From positions 124,001 through 188,000 of the forward strand of contig JAAEAF010001099.1 in assembly GCA_011037195.1 (NCBI GenBank): DNA of 64,000 nt, written 5' to 3'. Made by a program: the position numbers and the translations under genes. Shown here in pieces: positions 44,967 to 55,737 of this stretch (the stretch's first letter is position 1; the number at the start of each line of letters is the position of its first letter). The notes under the pieces were generated by a model. The model did no database searches. It saw only the letters and a list, made by a program, of their open reading frames with translations, and was not told where the DNA came from. The stretch is from Triatoma infestans. Its lineage: Eukaryota > Arthropoda > Insecta > Hemiptera > Reduviidae.

Positions 44967-45232
44967 TGTCCTCACGCGATGGTCTAGTGGCTAACGCATG
45001 CGCCTTTAGTGCGAGAATTCAGGGTTCAATTCCCGTTGAGGGCAAAGTCGGTGTTGACCCAGCATCGTGAGAAACAGTGGGAAGCTACAGTTGGTAGCGC
45101 CCTAGGTAGCGAAGGCCGGAACTAAAAGGGTAGGGAAATGTGGCGTGCTTACCAAACGCTCCCCCTTCCAGTACAAATCGCCGGCTGGCAAACCTTGGCC
45201 CTTCATAGGAGGAAACCTTGCGCCACAGGGTT
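44967..45232 (+). mobile_element. SINE1 copy (right inner)
   Basis: Head CCTCACGCGATGGTCTAGTG with B box GGTTCAATTCC, body AAAGTCGGTGTTGACCCAGC and tail GCGCCACAGGGTT. Confidence 0.9.
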
Positions 45233-45329
45233 AGGGAGGAGTATTAATAGGAGGAGTAAGAGAAAGCCGTGTAAGTGTTATACACCAATTTTTTGTACTT
45301 TCTCTTGTGTAATCCTCATGTGCTGGTAA

Positions 45330-45530
45330 ACCTCACGCGTTGGTCTAGTGGCCAGCTCACTCGCGTTTGGTGCGAAAATTCGGGGTTAGATTCCCATGAG
45401 GACAAAGTAGGTGTTGACCCAGCATCGTGGGAAAAAAACTACATTTGGTAACACACCTAGGTAGTAGCGGCAGCCCGGGACCACAGCGTGCTTACCACAA
45501 ACCCCTCAACACACATCGCTAAATAGCAAG
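45330..45530 (+). mobile_element. SINE1 copy (right outer)
   Basis: Head CCTCACGCGTTGGTCTAGTG, degenerate B box, body AAAGTAGGTGTTGACCCAGC. The tail is truncated at AAGCC. Confidence 0.85.
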
Positions 45531-45544
45531 CCTTTTTTTTTTTT

Positions 45545-46404
45545 TACTGCTAGTAACAGGAAGTACGGCAGCCTGTCAAATTTTCTATGTTGAGAGTTTT
45601 TACTGGAATTGCATATTTTGAGATATCTAGAATAAAAAAAAAGTGGTTTTCTTGGTTTCTTTTTGTGTGCTTTTTGTCAGCATAACTCAATAAAGGAAAA
45701 TTGCAGAAAATTGAAATCTACATATATCGTTTAGGTTCCACCAATGGTCCTGACAGTAAGATTTTGGTCAAATTCGGTCAATTGGATGTACCTAATAATC
45801 AGGATGAATGGATTTTTTCATTTTTTCCGGTTAATTCAAAAATGGCTGTCAACATTTAATTTTCATTTGGTATACTAATTAAATATATATAAATAGCTAC
45901 ACCGTTATTTGAAACATTTTTTCCGAAAAAATTCATTTAAAGAGAGTTTTGGGGGGGGGCTTTCCTTTAAATTGCTAATTTTTAATTTTTCAATATGGGT
46001 TCTATCATCTGTATAAAATATTGAGAAAATAATTTGTTTTTTGTGGGGGAAATTCAGAGTTTGAATAATTATTGGTTCTTGCGAATATAAAGTGCGATTT
46101 TAATGATTAGTTCTTTATGATATCGGCGATTATCTCCATAAAAGCACAGACGGGTTTCATTAAATTTTTGAATACTTTTATATACAGAGATCTCTATTAT
46201 TTTTGTTTTGAAACTATTTTCAGAGAAAATTCATTTAAGAGAGTTTCGAAAGAGGGGGGAGTAAATGCTTTTCCTAGAAAAATTAGTTTTGTCAATTTTA
46301 GACTCTACCATTAATGTAACTTTGCAGACAATTTAGATATTTAGCGGACATTATATTTTGAAGAAAATGTAGTCAATAATAAATAAGTAATGTATCACAC
46401 CAGA
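45545..46404 (-). mobile_element. Family H copy
   Basis: 'ttactgctagtaacagg' hairpin end, 'aattttctatgttgagag', 'gtcagcataactcaataaag', module pieces and the TC end 'tgtatcacaccaga'. The GT tract is almost gone. Confidence 0.75.
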
Positions 46405-46874
46405 TTTTTTTATCAATTTTTTTTCCTTTAATACAAAAAAATCTTCTGAAAATTAAATGTTTAATAAAGTTAAAATAAAATAAAGTAAAACAAAAAGTTA
46501 AAAAAAAATAAAAATAAATAAATAAGATAAAAATAAATTAAATTTATTCATGTGAAACGTTTTTATTCCTTGGTGGTAAAGTTCAATTTTGTAAAAATGT
46601 TTGGTTAAAAAGTGAATTTGTCTAGTGAAGTTGGCTTTACAAATTAAGTTAGGGGAAGTTGGTGATACTATCAGTTACCGTGTGGTCGGTCGCAAGTAAG
46701 CTTTCTGCTTACCATCCTTACAATAGTCCTCCAGGGTATTTAGACATTTATATCTTACTTGAGAACTTTTTAAAAATATACTGTACCATTTTAACAAAAT
46801 AGCTTATTTTTTTGCTTTTTCAAAATTTTCTCGGATTAATTTAAATATAAATGGAATATCAGCTATATGCAAAT
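46405..46874. other. No gene seen
   Basis: A-rich TAAA repeats near 46470-46545, then unassigned DNA. Confidence 0.45.
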
Positions 46875-47011
46875 TGGTGTTTGTACGTGTATACGTGTAG
46901 TCAGCATAACTCAGAAAGGAAATATTGCCGAAAGTTCAGAATTGATATTTAGTTTAAGTGCTTTCTGGAAATTCGACAATAACGTGTTGATCAAAAAGGA
47001 AGTATCACTTT

Positions 47012-47301
47012 GTTGTGGTTGATTCCGCAGAGCTGGAAAGCATCAGAGACATTTTCCGTGATAGCCTGCTTCATTTTGTAGTCATCGACCGGTTTCGGGA
47101 CTTTGCCCCCAATCTTCAGGATGCGTTTGTCACTCAGTGTGATAACACAGAGCAAATTCAGTTTACACACTCCAGTTACTTCTTTTCTCTGTGCAAATCT
47201 GTGTTATCACACTGTGTGACAAACGCATCCTGAAGATGGTCGAACGCCCGAAACCGGTCGATGACCACAAAATGAAGCAGACTATAACGGAAAATGTCTT
47301 T
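47012..47301. mobile_element. Palindromic element P, copy 2 (290 bp, both arms)
   Basis: A perfect 13-bp duplication GAAGTATCACTTT flanks it (46999-47011 and 47302-47314). The arms read AGACATTTTCCGTGATAGCC and TGTAGTCATCGACCGG on the left, with complements on the right. The inner arms (TGTGATAACACAG and CTGTGTTATCACA) also pair. It is the most complete P copy. A variable long duplication argues for insertion by target-primed reverse transcription rather than a cut-and-paste foldback transposon. Confidence 0.88.
47226..47263 (+). ncRNA. Hammerhead-like motif in P2
   Basis: Stem I CATC (47226-47229) with GATG (47260-47263); core CTGAAGA; extra T; imperfect stem II GGTC/GCCC; GAAA; minimal stem III CC/GG; cleavage region GGTC before GATG. 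All catalytic boxes required by the general hammerhead consensus (CTGANGA, GAAA, TH) are present. Confidence 0.5.
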
Positions 47302-47355
47302 GAAGTATCACTTTACTGAATGGCTTTTTTTCAGTAATTTTCTCTTAAACGACTC

Positions 47356-48116
47356 TGTAATGACATATCAGGGTCATAGCAATGTCAAAGTGGCTCATGA
47401 CATATCAGGGTCATAGCAATGTCAAAGTGGCTCCAGCCAGCCGCTATCTTCACAAAGGATGGCAGGAAGAAAGGATAATGCATAACTAGTGGCCCAGCCG
47501 GCCGCTGTCTTCAAGACAAGGGCCGCGGCCAAACAAAAACCCCTTTCAATACAAGGGTCAATACATTACATCAAAGACAAGCACCGATAAAGCTGGCCAC
47601 TGACCTAAATCACTGGTCACCGACCTGGCCAAGGTCGCACGCTACAAGAGATGTCTTAGTATGAGTACTTACTTACACACTTGACAGTGTGTGAGTAAGA
47701 CTAATATAAACTTCGCCCACTGGAGGAGGGGATCATTCATCATTCATTTTACACGAGCATCATTACAACATCATTTTACAGCAGCAGTTATACTTGAGTT
47801 CCGAGCGCGTCCCTATACAAGGTTTAACTTATAATTATTTTCATAGTTGTGCATATTAGTTATTTATTTTAATCATATTAAATTATTTGTTATTTAACTC
47901 TTTAAATTATTTAATTATTTTTATCATTTCGTGTTAATTGTTACCAAACCACACATTCAAATTATTGTTAAAAATATAGTCTATTTTTATAAATTCAGTG
48001 TTAGTAATTCAAGCAATAACTCTCTAAAAATCTCTAAACTAACTTCCGCCTAATAAATTCCTCTTCAAGACATCTAACTTCATACCTCAAGAATCACGAC
48101 AATTGATTCCACTACA
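47356..48116 (+). mobile_element. Solo LTR, family LTR3, copy 2
   Basis: TGTAATGACATATCAGGGTC at the start and GATTCCACTACA at the end. ACTC is duplicated (47352-47355 and 48117-48120). A 37-bp unit is tandemly duplicated at 47360-47396 and 47397-47433. An AATATAAACTTCGCCCACTG promoter-like block lies near 47702. Confidence 0.88.
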
Positions 48117-48359
48117 ACTCCAACGATTTTCTTTAAAGAGCCCACGTACACTATACACCCATATAGGTTTATCAATTATATTCGAAACTTTCTTTCAGGA
48201 AAATTCATTAAAGAGAAGATTAGGGGGTGATGTGGTCCCTTTGTTTTCTTCTAAAGTGCCGCATCAGTTAATTATATAATTCTATCTTTTATATAAATAT
48301 TAATTATGATTAAATGTGATTTAAATGCAATATTAATATTACAGTTTAACAGACTTCAT

Positions 48360-48826
48360 TGTAATCATTTTAATACAAAAACCTATTCTGTAAAATCGCA
48401 CTTCTGCTTAACCAATTTCCTTTAAATTTGGGATTCTAGCAGTGCTTCTAGTGTGTATTAATATATAGAGGGAAGGTTAACGCTACTGGTTTCCCAGAAC
48501 CATCCATCTTTCTGGGAACTTTTTTCAAATAAAAGTGATAGGTATTTATGTGTGTAGATAGTATACGAAGTGAAAAAAAAAGAAAAGAAAAATGAAAAAA
48601 CCGTTCAGTAATGTCGCACTTTCGGTTGATGGATTTTGCCAGAAACCTTCGTTATTTAGACGGAATACCAACTTTGACTTACTGTGATTTTTCGTTAGCG
48701 TATATGGGGATCATTCGCTAATAACAGACTTTCCTGTACTCATGGGACCTCAATAAGACTAATTCTAATGAAAAAAACAATTTTGTAAATTTGACACGAT
48801 AGCAATAGTTCCTCTTACTCATGGTC
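48360..48826 (+). mobile_element. Family H 3' portion
   Basis: 'ctattctgtaaaatcgcact', 'gttcagtaatgtcgcacttt', 'gtatatggggatcattcgc', 'aatttgacacgatagcaata' and 'gttcctcttactcatgg'. Confidence 0.65.
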
Positions 48827-49213
48827 TCAAATACTTTGGTCACACTATACAAAATAACAAATATAACCTCATACCACACAAATATAACCTATACAAGACA
48901 AAATAGGAGGAAAATGTTTTAGAATATAGTAAAATCACGTGGCTAAGAAATTTTCGCCTTAGACAGAGCACTTTAGAAAAGCCGCCACTAAAGTACAACT
49001 AATGGTTTTGATCACTAACGCTCTTGGAGGGCGCTAACCACTTGAAGAAGAAAGTAGAATTATCGGAAAAAAGCATAAAAAATTATCAGGATACAGGCCT
49101 TCATTGTTTGAAAAAAATAGCCCCCTCCAGATTAATTTTCCGTAACGGTAATGGGCTAAGATGTAAGTTTTCATCCATATTTTCGATATATTATTTTCGA
49201 ACAGTTGCATATA
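48827..49213. other. No gene seen
   Basis: No supportable gene; the frame starting at 49024 has no known domain. Confidence 0.45.
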
Positions 49214-49656
49214 GCCTGCAAGGGGTACCTGTTTCGGGCAGTTACTTGAGGAGCAACGACCCTACGGGTTACCACAGCTCAGTACTCCATACACTTCGTG
49301 AGAACAGTATACAATACACTTAAACTACATACATTCTACCCTTTACAGACAAGGACAAATACAGCACACACACTAGGGCCCCCGTCCCTAGTTAATTGGC
49401 ATAAGCCAAGGGAGATGAAGGGGATTAGCTTAGTGGTAGCGCGTTGGACTAGCAACGCGGAGATCCCTGGTTCGTACACAGCATCCTTAGATTTTCTTTT
49501 CCTAGGAGCCTCTACAACTCACTGTCCGGTGATGGGCAGTGTAGTCTGTAGCTAGAGAACACTGCTTGGAGGCCGGCTGTGCATTGGAGAAGGCTCCAGG
49601 GGGCACAATAGATCTTTCAGGTCACAGGCAATAATCCTCTACAACAATCTAACACC
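49214..49656 (+). mobile_element. SINE2 long form, copy 2
   Basis: Same architecture as 32291-32727: a 5' extension with GCAAGGGGTACC, CACAGCTCAGTACTCCATAC and CCCTAGTTAATTGGC, then a tRNA-like head (GGGGATTAGCTTAGTGGTAG) at about 49419, then body and tail ending GATCTTTCAGGTC. TGCATATA at 49206-49213 recurs at 49657-49664. The head carries CTAGCAA in the anticodon region (AGC, Ala-type). Confidence 0.85.
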
Positions 49657-49664
49657 TGCATATA

Positions 49665-49984
49665 CCTACACTTTTAATAATATTTAATCAGAATATACTC
49701 CATTGTGTGTTGATGGTTCGATGCTAATATCAGTTTCACAGTACTACCGAAGTTTGGATTAAATGAATAATAATAAAGAAAAGGATTCAGTGATACCATT
49801 TTTTCAACATCCCAGGAACCATTGAAGGATTTATGCCCCGGAGGTAAGTGTGATAAGACCGGGGAACAGATGCTATACAGATGGTATCCAGGCTGTAAAC
49901 TGCGTCAGTTACCTTCTCGATTACCGACATTCCATTCTACCAGTTTTTTACGATCTCTTACAGCTAATAAGAGAATATATTTGA
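49665..49984. other. No gene seen
   Basis: No supportable feature in this 320-bp stretch. Confidence 0.4.
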
Positions 49985-50561
49985 GAATCTAACTTTAATA
50001 AAATGTCTTTTGAGGAAAGCGTAACTCCTCACCCGTGCCTAAAAAACACCATTAAATGAACTTATTGGCAAAATTTTTTCAAACAAAAGTATTCATAGTT
50101 TATATAACAAAGTTTAATTTATTTTAATTTAAATTTACTGAAACGCGAGCGAAGTTTTTATGGGAAATCTGCGAAAAAATTGACTGTTCAGTAAAAAAAA
50201 CATTTCTGGTCAACTATTTTTTTCCAGACTCGAAATTTCGGTACTATATTTAATTGTAATTAATATTATTTAGATAGAATTGTATAATAAATTAAATAGC
50301 ACTTTATAGAAGTTCCACCAGATGCTCCCTTAAATTGATGAATTTTCTCGGAGAAATGTATCATATAAAAGTTGCAATTTTTTATATTTCTAGTTAATAT
50401 ATCAAGTTTAAAGAAAATTTGTTGGAGCCGTTTATCAAGAAAATTATAGAAACTTAAAAACTGTTCAGTAACAACGAACTTCCTCCACTCAACTGATATT
50501 CTTCAAACTCTGAATTTTGACAACTTCTTCAATTCTAGTTAATATTATTTAGATAGAATTG

Positions 50562-50880
50562 TGTAATGTGAATCATCAAAGATTCATACGATCCGAAGAG
50601 TGGAGAAGCACATTAAATGAATCAAATTTAGAGAACAGCAGTACAGTTCAAGCAGTTTACGATCAGTGTACAACCAGTCGGCAACCTTCTTACTACCTTC
50701 TCATTACTCAGCCAGTCAGTTTCTTTATATACATATATCTCTCGCTACCTAACTTCTGTTATAATTGTAAAGTCCTTGCAGTTTCTGTTCTTTCATTATA
50801 CAGTGTTCATCATATATTCTAGGTTATTTCTCTAAAAATCCATTCTCTCTAATTCTCTCAAACTTCTCACATCCATGATA
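50562..50880 (+). mobile_element. Solo LTR, family LTR1, copy 5 (diverged)
   Basis: TGTAATG start and CACATCCATGATA end. AATTG at 50557-50561 recurs at 50881-50885. The CAGTGTTCATCAT block matches LTR1, but the TATA region is diverged. Confidence 0.7.
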
Positions 50881-50903
50881 AATTGTATAATAAATAAAAT
50901 AGC

Positions 50904-51304
50904 AATGTAAAACAATATTTATGTTTGGCCATTGTTAATTAAACAAGCTAAAAAATTAGTTGGCTGTGGCCAAAGAAGAAACTTTTTATATTTTAAAAAG
51001 GTTTATTCGACGTTTCGGACACCTTCCTCACAAACTGTTAAGGAAGAATGGAGAGTTAAATGTTGGTGGAGGTTATTATTATGGGAAAAACTGCGAAAAA
51101 ATTGAAAAACTGTTCAGTAAAAAAAAAAAAGAAAGTATTTCCGGTCAAACTCTGAATAACCTCCTCCAACATTTAAGTAACTCTCCATTCTTCCTTAACA
51201 GTTCCTGAGGAAGGACACCAAAGATGTCCAAAACGTCGAATAAGCATTTTAAAAAATTAAAAGTTTCTTCTTTGGCCCCAGCCAACTAATTTTTTAGCTT
51301 GTTT
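50904..51304. mobile_element. Foldback element FB2 (401 bp)
   Basis: Arms of about 140-150 bp (about 50942-51085 and 51155-51304) form a nearly perfect inverted repeat. The outer blocks are AAACAAGCTAAAAAATTAG and AACTAATTTTTTAGCTTG. AAATAAAATAGC (12 bp) is duplicated at 50892-50903 and 51305-51316. The 70-bp spacer between the arms is itself an H module piece ('aaactgttcagtaa'). Confidence 0.85.
51202..51242 (+). ncRNA. Hammerhead-like motif in FB2, right arm
   Basis: Stem I GTTC/GAAT (one wobble), core CTGAGGA, extra A, stem II GGACA/TGTCC, AAAA where GAAA is expected, CG, TC, then GAAT. The left arm (51005-51035, minus strand) has GAAA intact but GTGAGGA instead of CTGAGGA. Confidence 0.5.
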
Positions 51305-51622
51305 AAATAAAATAGCGTTTAGAAGAAAACATAATCACCATTGCTCTCCCCCCCCCACCAGAAGTCCCCTTAAATGAATTTTTGCCGATGAAATGTTTCG
51401 AATAAAAATTGAAGCGCTTTATATTTATACTTTACATACTAAGTTTAAAGAAAATCATTGAAGCTGTTTTTGAGAAAATCGCGAAAAAATTAAAAAAATC
51501 TAGTCAGTAAAGTGGTGGTTTTTGGTTGAGAATTTTGACAGATAATTTCCGGTGGAGGGGATCCCATGGTAAAACCCAAACGGAATATCAAGTTTGAATT
51601 TTTCTCTTACAGTAGTGAGAGG

Positions 51623-52627
51623 AAGTAAAAGAAAAAAAGAAAATAAAACTTACCTAAATTAGTCTAACACAAACACCATTCTGTCATAGTTTTGTACGTG
51701 GTTATTTTGTTGTCATCTCTTAGCAACAACTCGCACGCAATCCACTTTATAGTAAAACACTCACTGTCTAAACTTCAAAACAACTGTAGCAGTAATAATA
51801 TTTAGAACAAAATTATGACATCTGCTTTCTTTTTTTTTTATTTTTATTTTTTGTTTTGTTTTATATAACTTAGTTTAAAAGAGACATAGACAGTTGCATG
51901 ATCGATTTTATTATCAATAAGTAGTAGTTGTACGATATTTCTGCTTTGTCAGTTGGATTATTACTAATATTTTATAAACACGATATTAATAATTAGATCC
52001 TGTAATTTGACACAGCTTTATAATGTGATAAACAAATATTTCAAATACAGTCTTAAAGTGTATGAAGCTTATTTTCATTTCTTCTGTTGGAATTCTTAGT
52101 TTTTTCTTGTTATTTTTTTAAAAGTAAATCTTTATTTAAATAAAGTATGTCTGCCCTAGAAGATATCTTCATTATTCTGTGTTTAGTAAGTAGTAGAGCC
52201 TAACTTTGCAGTTTAGATAGGGAGTAAACTGCTAAATATTATTTAAGAGATGAGCTGTACGATAGCAGACCATCAGAATGCTCTGCTAAAGAACGTTTTA
52301 ATATTTATGAATCAACTTATTTGTATAATGCCCTACCACTTATCAGGAATGGACAAAGAAAGAGACCAGGGGATGTGGATTTTACTCCGTAGTTTTTTCT
52401 TATCTCTCTCTCTTTCTGCTTTAGACGTGTTAATTCTTATTCACAATTTCTCTCTCTCAATTTCTTCTTTTTCGTTTTCCTTAAATATTCCGTTTCCCCT
52501 TTTCTTATGCTTATCCATAAGTTCAGATACTAAAATCTATATTTTTAGTGTATTTTTCGGTTTGGTAACTTTACGTTTGCATTACGTTGATTTTGATAAA
52601 ATTATAAACTTAATACAGTATTCTTAT
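51623..52627. other. No gene seen
   Basis: AT-rich with C/T-rich patches. The frame 52250-52642 is Ser/Leu/Phe-rich without a recognisable domain. Confidence 0.45.
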
Positions 52628-52790
52628 CATAAAGTAAAGTAATGACTATTGATTCAGGCGGGCTTAACGTCCAACTACAAAATTAGGTGTCTTTGGCGGG
52701 GGGGCAGATAGAGGCTACTTTACTGTTAGCATTTTTTAAACGAATATAAAATTTAGCAGTTATACGCGGGTCTCGAACTGGGGACATAAT
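52628..52790 (-). mobile_element. SINE3 copy, truncated in its head
   Basis: 'ggcgggcttaacgtccaact' and 'aaatttagcagttatacgcg' match SINE3. It stops within the B-box region at 'cgaactggggac', where an unrelated A/T stretch begins. Confidence 0.75.
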
Positions 52791-52799
52791 ATAAATATA

Positions 52800-53345
52800 T
52801 GAAAAACAATACACCTCAACCTGGGCATAACAGAATTCTTTTCATCGTGTGTGGAAGGAAATGACATGGTGGATATCCTGGCAGAGAAAGATGCTGTATT
52901 CCCACCAATGGGGCAGGACCTTAATTCTCTGGGAAGAACTCAAAAATGAGGAGAAAGTGAAGAGAGCTCTGGAAAACACTCCCAGGCTTAAGACTTGACT
53001 GGGAAAAGAAATTGAAGCCTGCATCAGTCAGTGGAATAATAGGCTTCGCATGTTGACGATTTTCCTCACTAGGCATTGCTAGACTCAGAAGACACCTGAA
53101 GAAGACAATGGACGCATAGTATACATAGAAAGCGATAGCACCTGCACATTCTATGTGGAAATAGAGGAGACTCTAAGAGACCTCCTGATAAACTGCGACG
53201 TTATCAGCCACAAAAGGCATGGATATTTATTAGATGATGGCGAAAAATATACCTTTCCCAGATACTGAGATTTCTTAACAGGTTCCAGAGATCCAAACTT
53301 GAAAGGGGTATTGTAGAGTGAGTAATCTCATCCTGGCCCCAATGG
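52800..53345 (+). pseudogene. RNase H-bearing LINE relic
   Basis: About 52845-52925 encodes EGNDMVDILAEKDAV, the end of RNase H with its Asp. About 53030-53080 encodes NNRLRMLTIFLTRHC, the 'LTGH' block upstream of the zinc knuckle. About 53140-53215 encodes CTFYVEIEETLRDLLINCDV, a mutated Cys/His knuckle. Frame shifts separate the pieces. It is the same LINE group as 3555-4645. Confidence 0.7.
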
Positions 53346-53469
53346 AAGGCGCAGACCTCTACGAGGTACTGAATGTAACTACATCGTATACCAAATGACA
53401 GCGCTACCATTTGAGTTTCAAACATACTAATGGTGTAATTTCAAGATTATCAAACGTCACAGTTTGCCC

Positions 53470-53860
53470 ATAGTATCGACCTAAAAGTAATTTTTCGAGT
53501 AGAATGTTTCAAGCAATACCCTACCTAACTTGGATTATTGTATATCGTACATGAAGTTAGTATTTGAAATTGAAAGAAAATCATTGAAGCCGTTATCAAG
53601 AAAATTTCAAAGAAAAATAGAAACTATTCTGTAAAGTCGCACTTCCGGTTTACCCATTTTTTTTTTTTTTTTGTGAAATTTATATTTTTTTTTCTATTTG
53701 ATAGATCTCAATATTTCGGAGCTTTAAAAAACATCCGGTAAAGTCGCACGTCCAGCTGAAACAGATTATATTTATACAAATTTGAAGCTTTCTACGAGTT
53801 TTTTCTTTTTTGAAATATTTTGTTCATAAACCATTCCTCAAAAGTTTCCTTTAGATATCC
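53470..53860 (+). mobile_element. Degenerate family H fragment
   Basis: 'gaatgtttcaagcaatac', 'gtaaagtcgcacttccggtt' and 'ttctacgagttttttctttt' follow the module order in plus orientation. Confidence 0.6.
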
Positions 53861-54595
53861 AGAGAGGCTGTGAGAGAACAATCTCGGACGCGAACAACTT
53901 GACCATACCCCATTTTCGTAAATTGAAAGAAATTAAATTTTAAAAAAGAAATATCATTCATTTATTTCTTAATATAAATTGTTTTCTATGTCGGCAGCAC
54001 AGTTGATATTGTGATTTTGACCGTAAGAATTTCAAGCCTTCAAATATGACAAAGAACTTCTACAAATTTAATTATATTCCACAGTTTCAAGGGACCGTTA
54101 AGGGACCTTTTATTCTCTCTTTTTTGTCTACAAGTAAAACAAAAAAAAAAAAAAAAGAAGATAAATAAATGTTAAAGTGGAAATAAATAAAAAGAAATAC
54201 TTTCGCTTTGTTTTTTAATGAAATATAAATAAGAGAAGATTACCAAAAGAAGAGAAAATGCAAATAATGAGACAATTTTTAAGAGTTCTAACTTCTTGAA
54301 TTATATTATAATGTTTGTTCTGTTCATCTATAATTAATTATAATCCAAAGTTTCTATTAATATTTTCATATTTATGCCAAATTGTGGTGAAGATAAAAGT
54401 AAATTAAACTTTCTGATGAAGAGTTTTAAAGGAAAGTTTCTTATTAATCCCTGTTGTTATTATCCAAACTGAATAACAAGTACCTTTAGTTGTGTGAATT
54501 AAGCTGACAAATACGTAACACAAACATATGTTTATATATATAATGGGAGGAGCGAAGTGAAAGAGAGAGATCGTATGTGAGAGAGTGTCGCCCAC
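53861..54595. other. No gene seen
   Basis: AT-rich DNA with an A-tract near 54141. No supportable gene. Confidence 0.45.
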
Positions 54596-54735
54596 ATAAC
54601 AAACGCACACAACATCATTTTCTATAAATCACATTTTCATGCTCAGACGATCTTAAAACGTAATATTTCCTGTGAATCTAATTCAGAAATTCTCACTCAA
54701 TGCAATACATTCTATTTCCCTTATAGCATTCATAG
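54596..54735 (+). mobile_element. Degenerate family H hairpin-side end
   Basis: 'gctcagacgatcttaaaacg', 'aatatttcctgtgaatctaa' and 'caatacattctatttccctt' follow the terminal block of H with many changes. Confidence 0.45.
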
Positions 54736-54964
54736 TAAAAGATTTTCCATTAAACTGAGTACATTGTACTATATAAATATTATTACTTAGAAATACAGAT
54801 AACACTGGTTAACATGGGCTGTTTGTGTAGTATGCAACAGGTATCTAAAACATGCATCAATTTGAATTATAGGGTTGACAGAATAGTTCTACCTTTTTTG
54901 GAGGCTGTTGACTGTATTTTGTACTTAAGAGTTTCGTACTATATCATTAATTAAAAAAAAAAAA

Positions 54965-55737
54965 TCTGGTGTGAAACACTCACACAACTTTCTCTTACTC
55001 CAGTTTCCAAAATTGTAATTGACAAATTTTATAGTATGAGTAACCAAATTTGAAGAAAATTCATTACAGTTCGCCGAAAATTGAACAAAATGATCAGTAA
55101 AAGCGCACTTCCAGTTTACCAATTTTCTTGAAACTTGGAATTTTGGCCATCTATTTATTTCTAATTAAGTTTGTTTGGATGGTAGAATTGTATAATCAAC
55201 TACGATAGCAGAAGATGGGCGAACGCCCGAAACCGGGTCGATGACCACAAAATGAAGCAGGCTATCACGAAAAATGTCTCACAAAACTATGATAGCACTT
55301 TAGAGAAAAACCTAATCCCGCCCCACCCCCATAACTGCCCTTAAATGAATTTTGCCGGAGAAATGTTTCAATTAAAAGTTGTAGCTCTTTGTATGTGTAC
55401 ATGATATGTCAAGTTACAAGAAAATCGTTGGAGCCATTTTTGAGAAACACGCTAAAAAATAAAAAAATAAAACTACTAGTAAAGTGGTACTTCCGGTTGA
55501 GGAATTTTGACAGATGATCTACTGTCGGATCTCATGGTGATACCTAAACGGTATATCATGTTTGAACTTTCTACAATTTTTCATTTTTGAGCTATGCTGT
55601 TAACACACACAGACCATTTTCTAAAACTCACTTTTTTGGACTCAGAGGACCTCAAAACGGATATTTCCGGTGAAAACTCAATATCGAAAGTTTGACACGA
55701 TTGCAATACTTCCTCTTACTAGTAGTAAGAGAATGTG
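54965..55737 (+). mobile_element. Family H copy hosting a P fragment
   Basis: After an A-tract: TCTGGTGTGAAACACTCACA and ACTTTCTCTTACTCC, then two modules (one fewer than standard). Then 'ggtgaaaactcaatatcgaa' and CTTACTAGTAGTAAGAG at the end. The P fragment sits at the module junction. Confidence 0.88.
55210..55282 (+). mobile_element. Truncated element P, copy 4
   Basis: 73 bp beginning inside the ribozyme core (GAAGATGGGCG) and running to AAAATGTCTCA. The host sequence AACTACGATAGCA before it recurs as AACTATGATAGCA after it, a 13-bp duplication with one change. Truncation at the side that would be copied last fits incomplete reverse transcription. Confidence 0.75.

Larger units (their letters stand above)
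43627..45535. repeat. Long inverted repeat, arms about 745 bp
   Basis: The left arm (about 43627-44372) and right arm (about 44792-45535) are inverted copies around a 420-bp unique spacer. Each arm contains, from outside in: SINE1, a pair of H ends, another SINE1, about 150 bp ending in 'acatacaacctaaatttt'-type sequence, then a hammerhead-like block. All components keep mirror-image order, so the arms arose by inverted duplication of an already composite segment. A transcript would fold into a long hairpin. Confidence 0.85.
46875..48330 (-). mobile_element. Family H copy hosting P2 and LTR3
   Basis: 'gtagtcagcataactcagaa', 'agaattgatatttagttta' and 'aagtatcacttt' on the left. After removal of 47012-47301 plus one duplication copy, and 47356-48116 plus one duplication copy, the sequence continues 'ctccaacgattttcttta' as in other H modules. 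Confidence 0.75.
49985..51622 (+). mobile_element. Family H copy hosting an LTR1 and foldback FB2
   Basis: Plus-oriented modules to 50561 and from 50881, then after FB2 from 51305 to a degenerate 'cttacagtagtgagaggaag' hairpin end near 51605-51622. The TC end is not recognisable. Confidence 0.7.
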
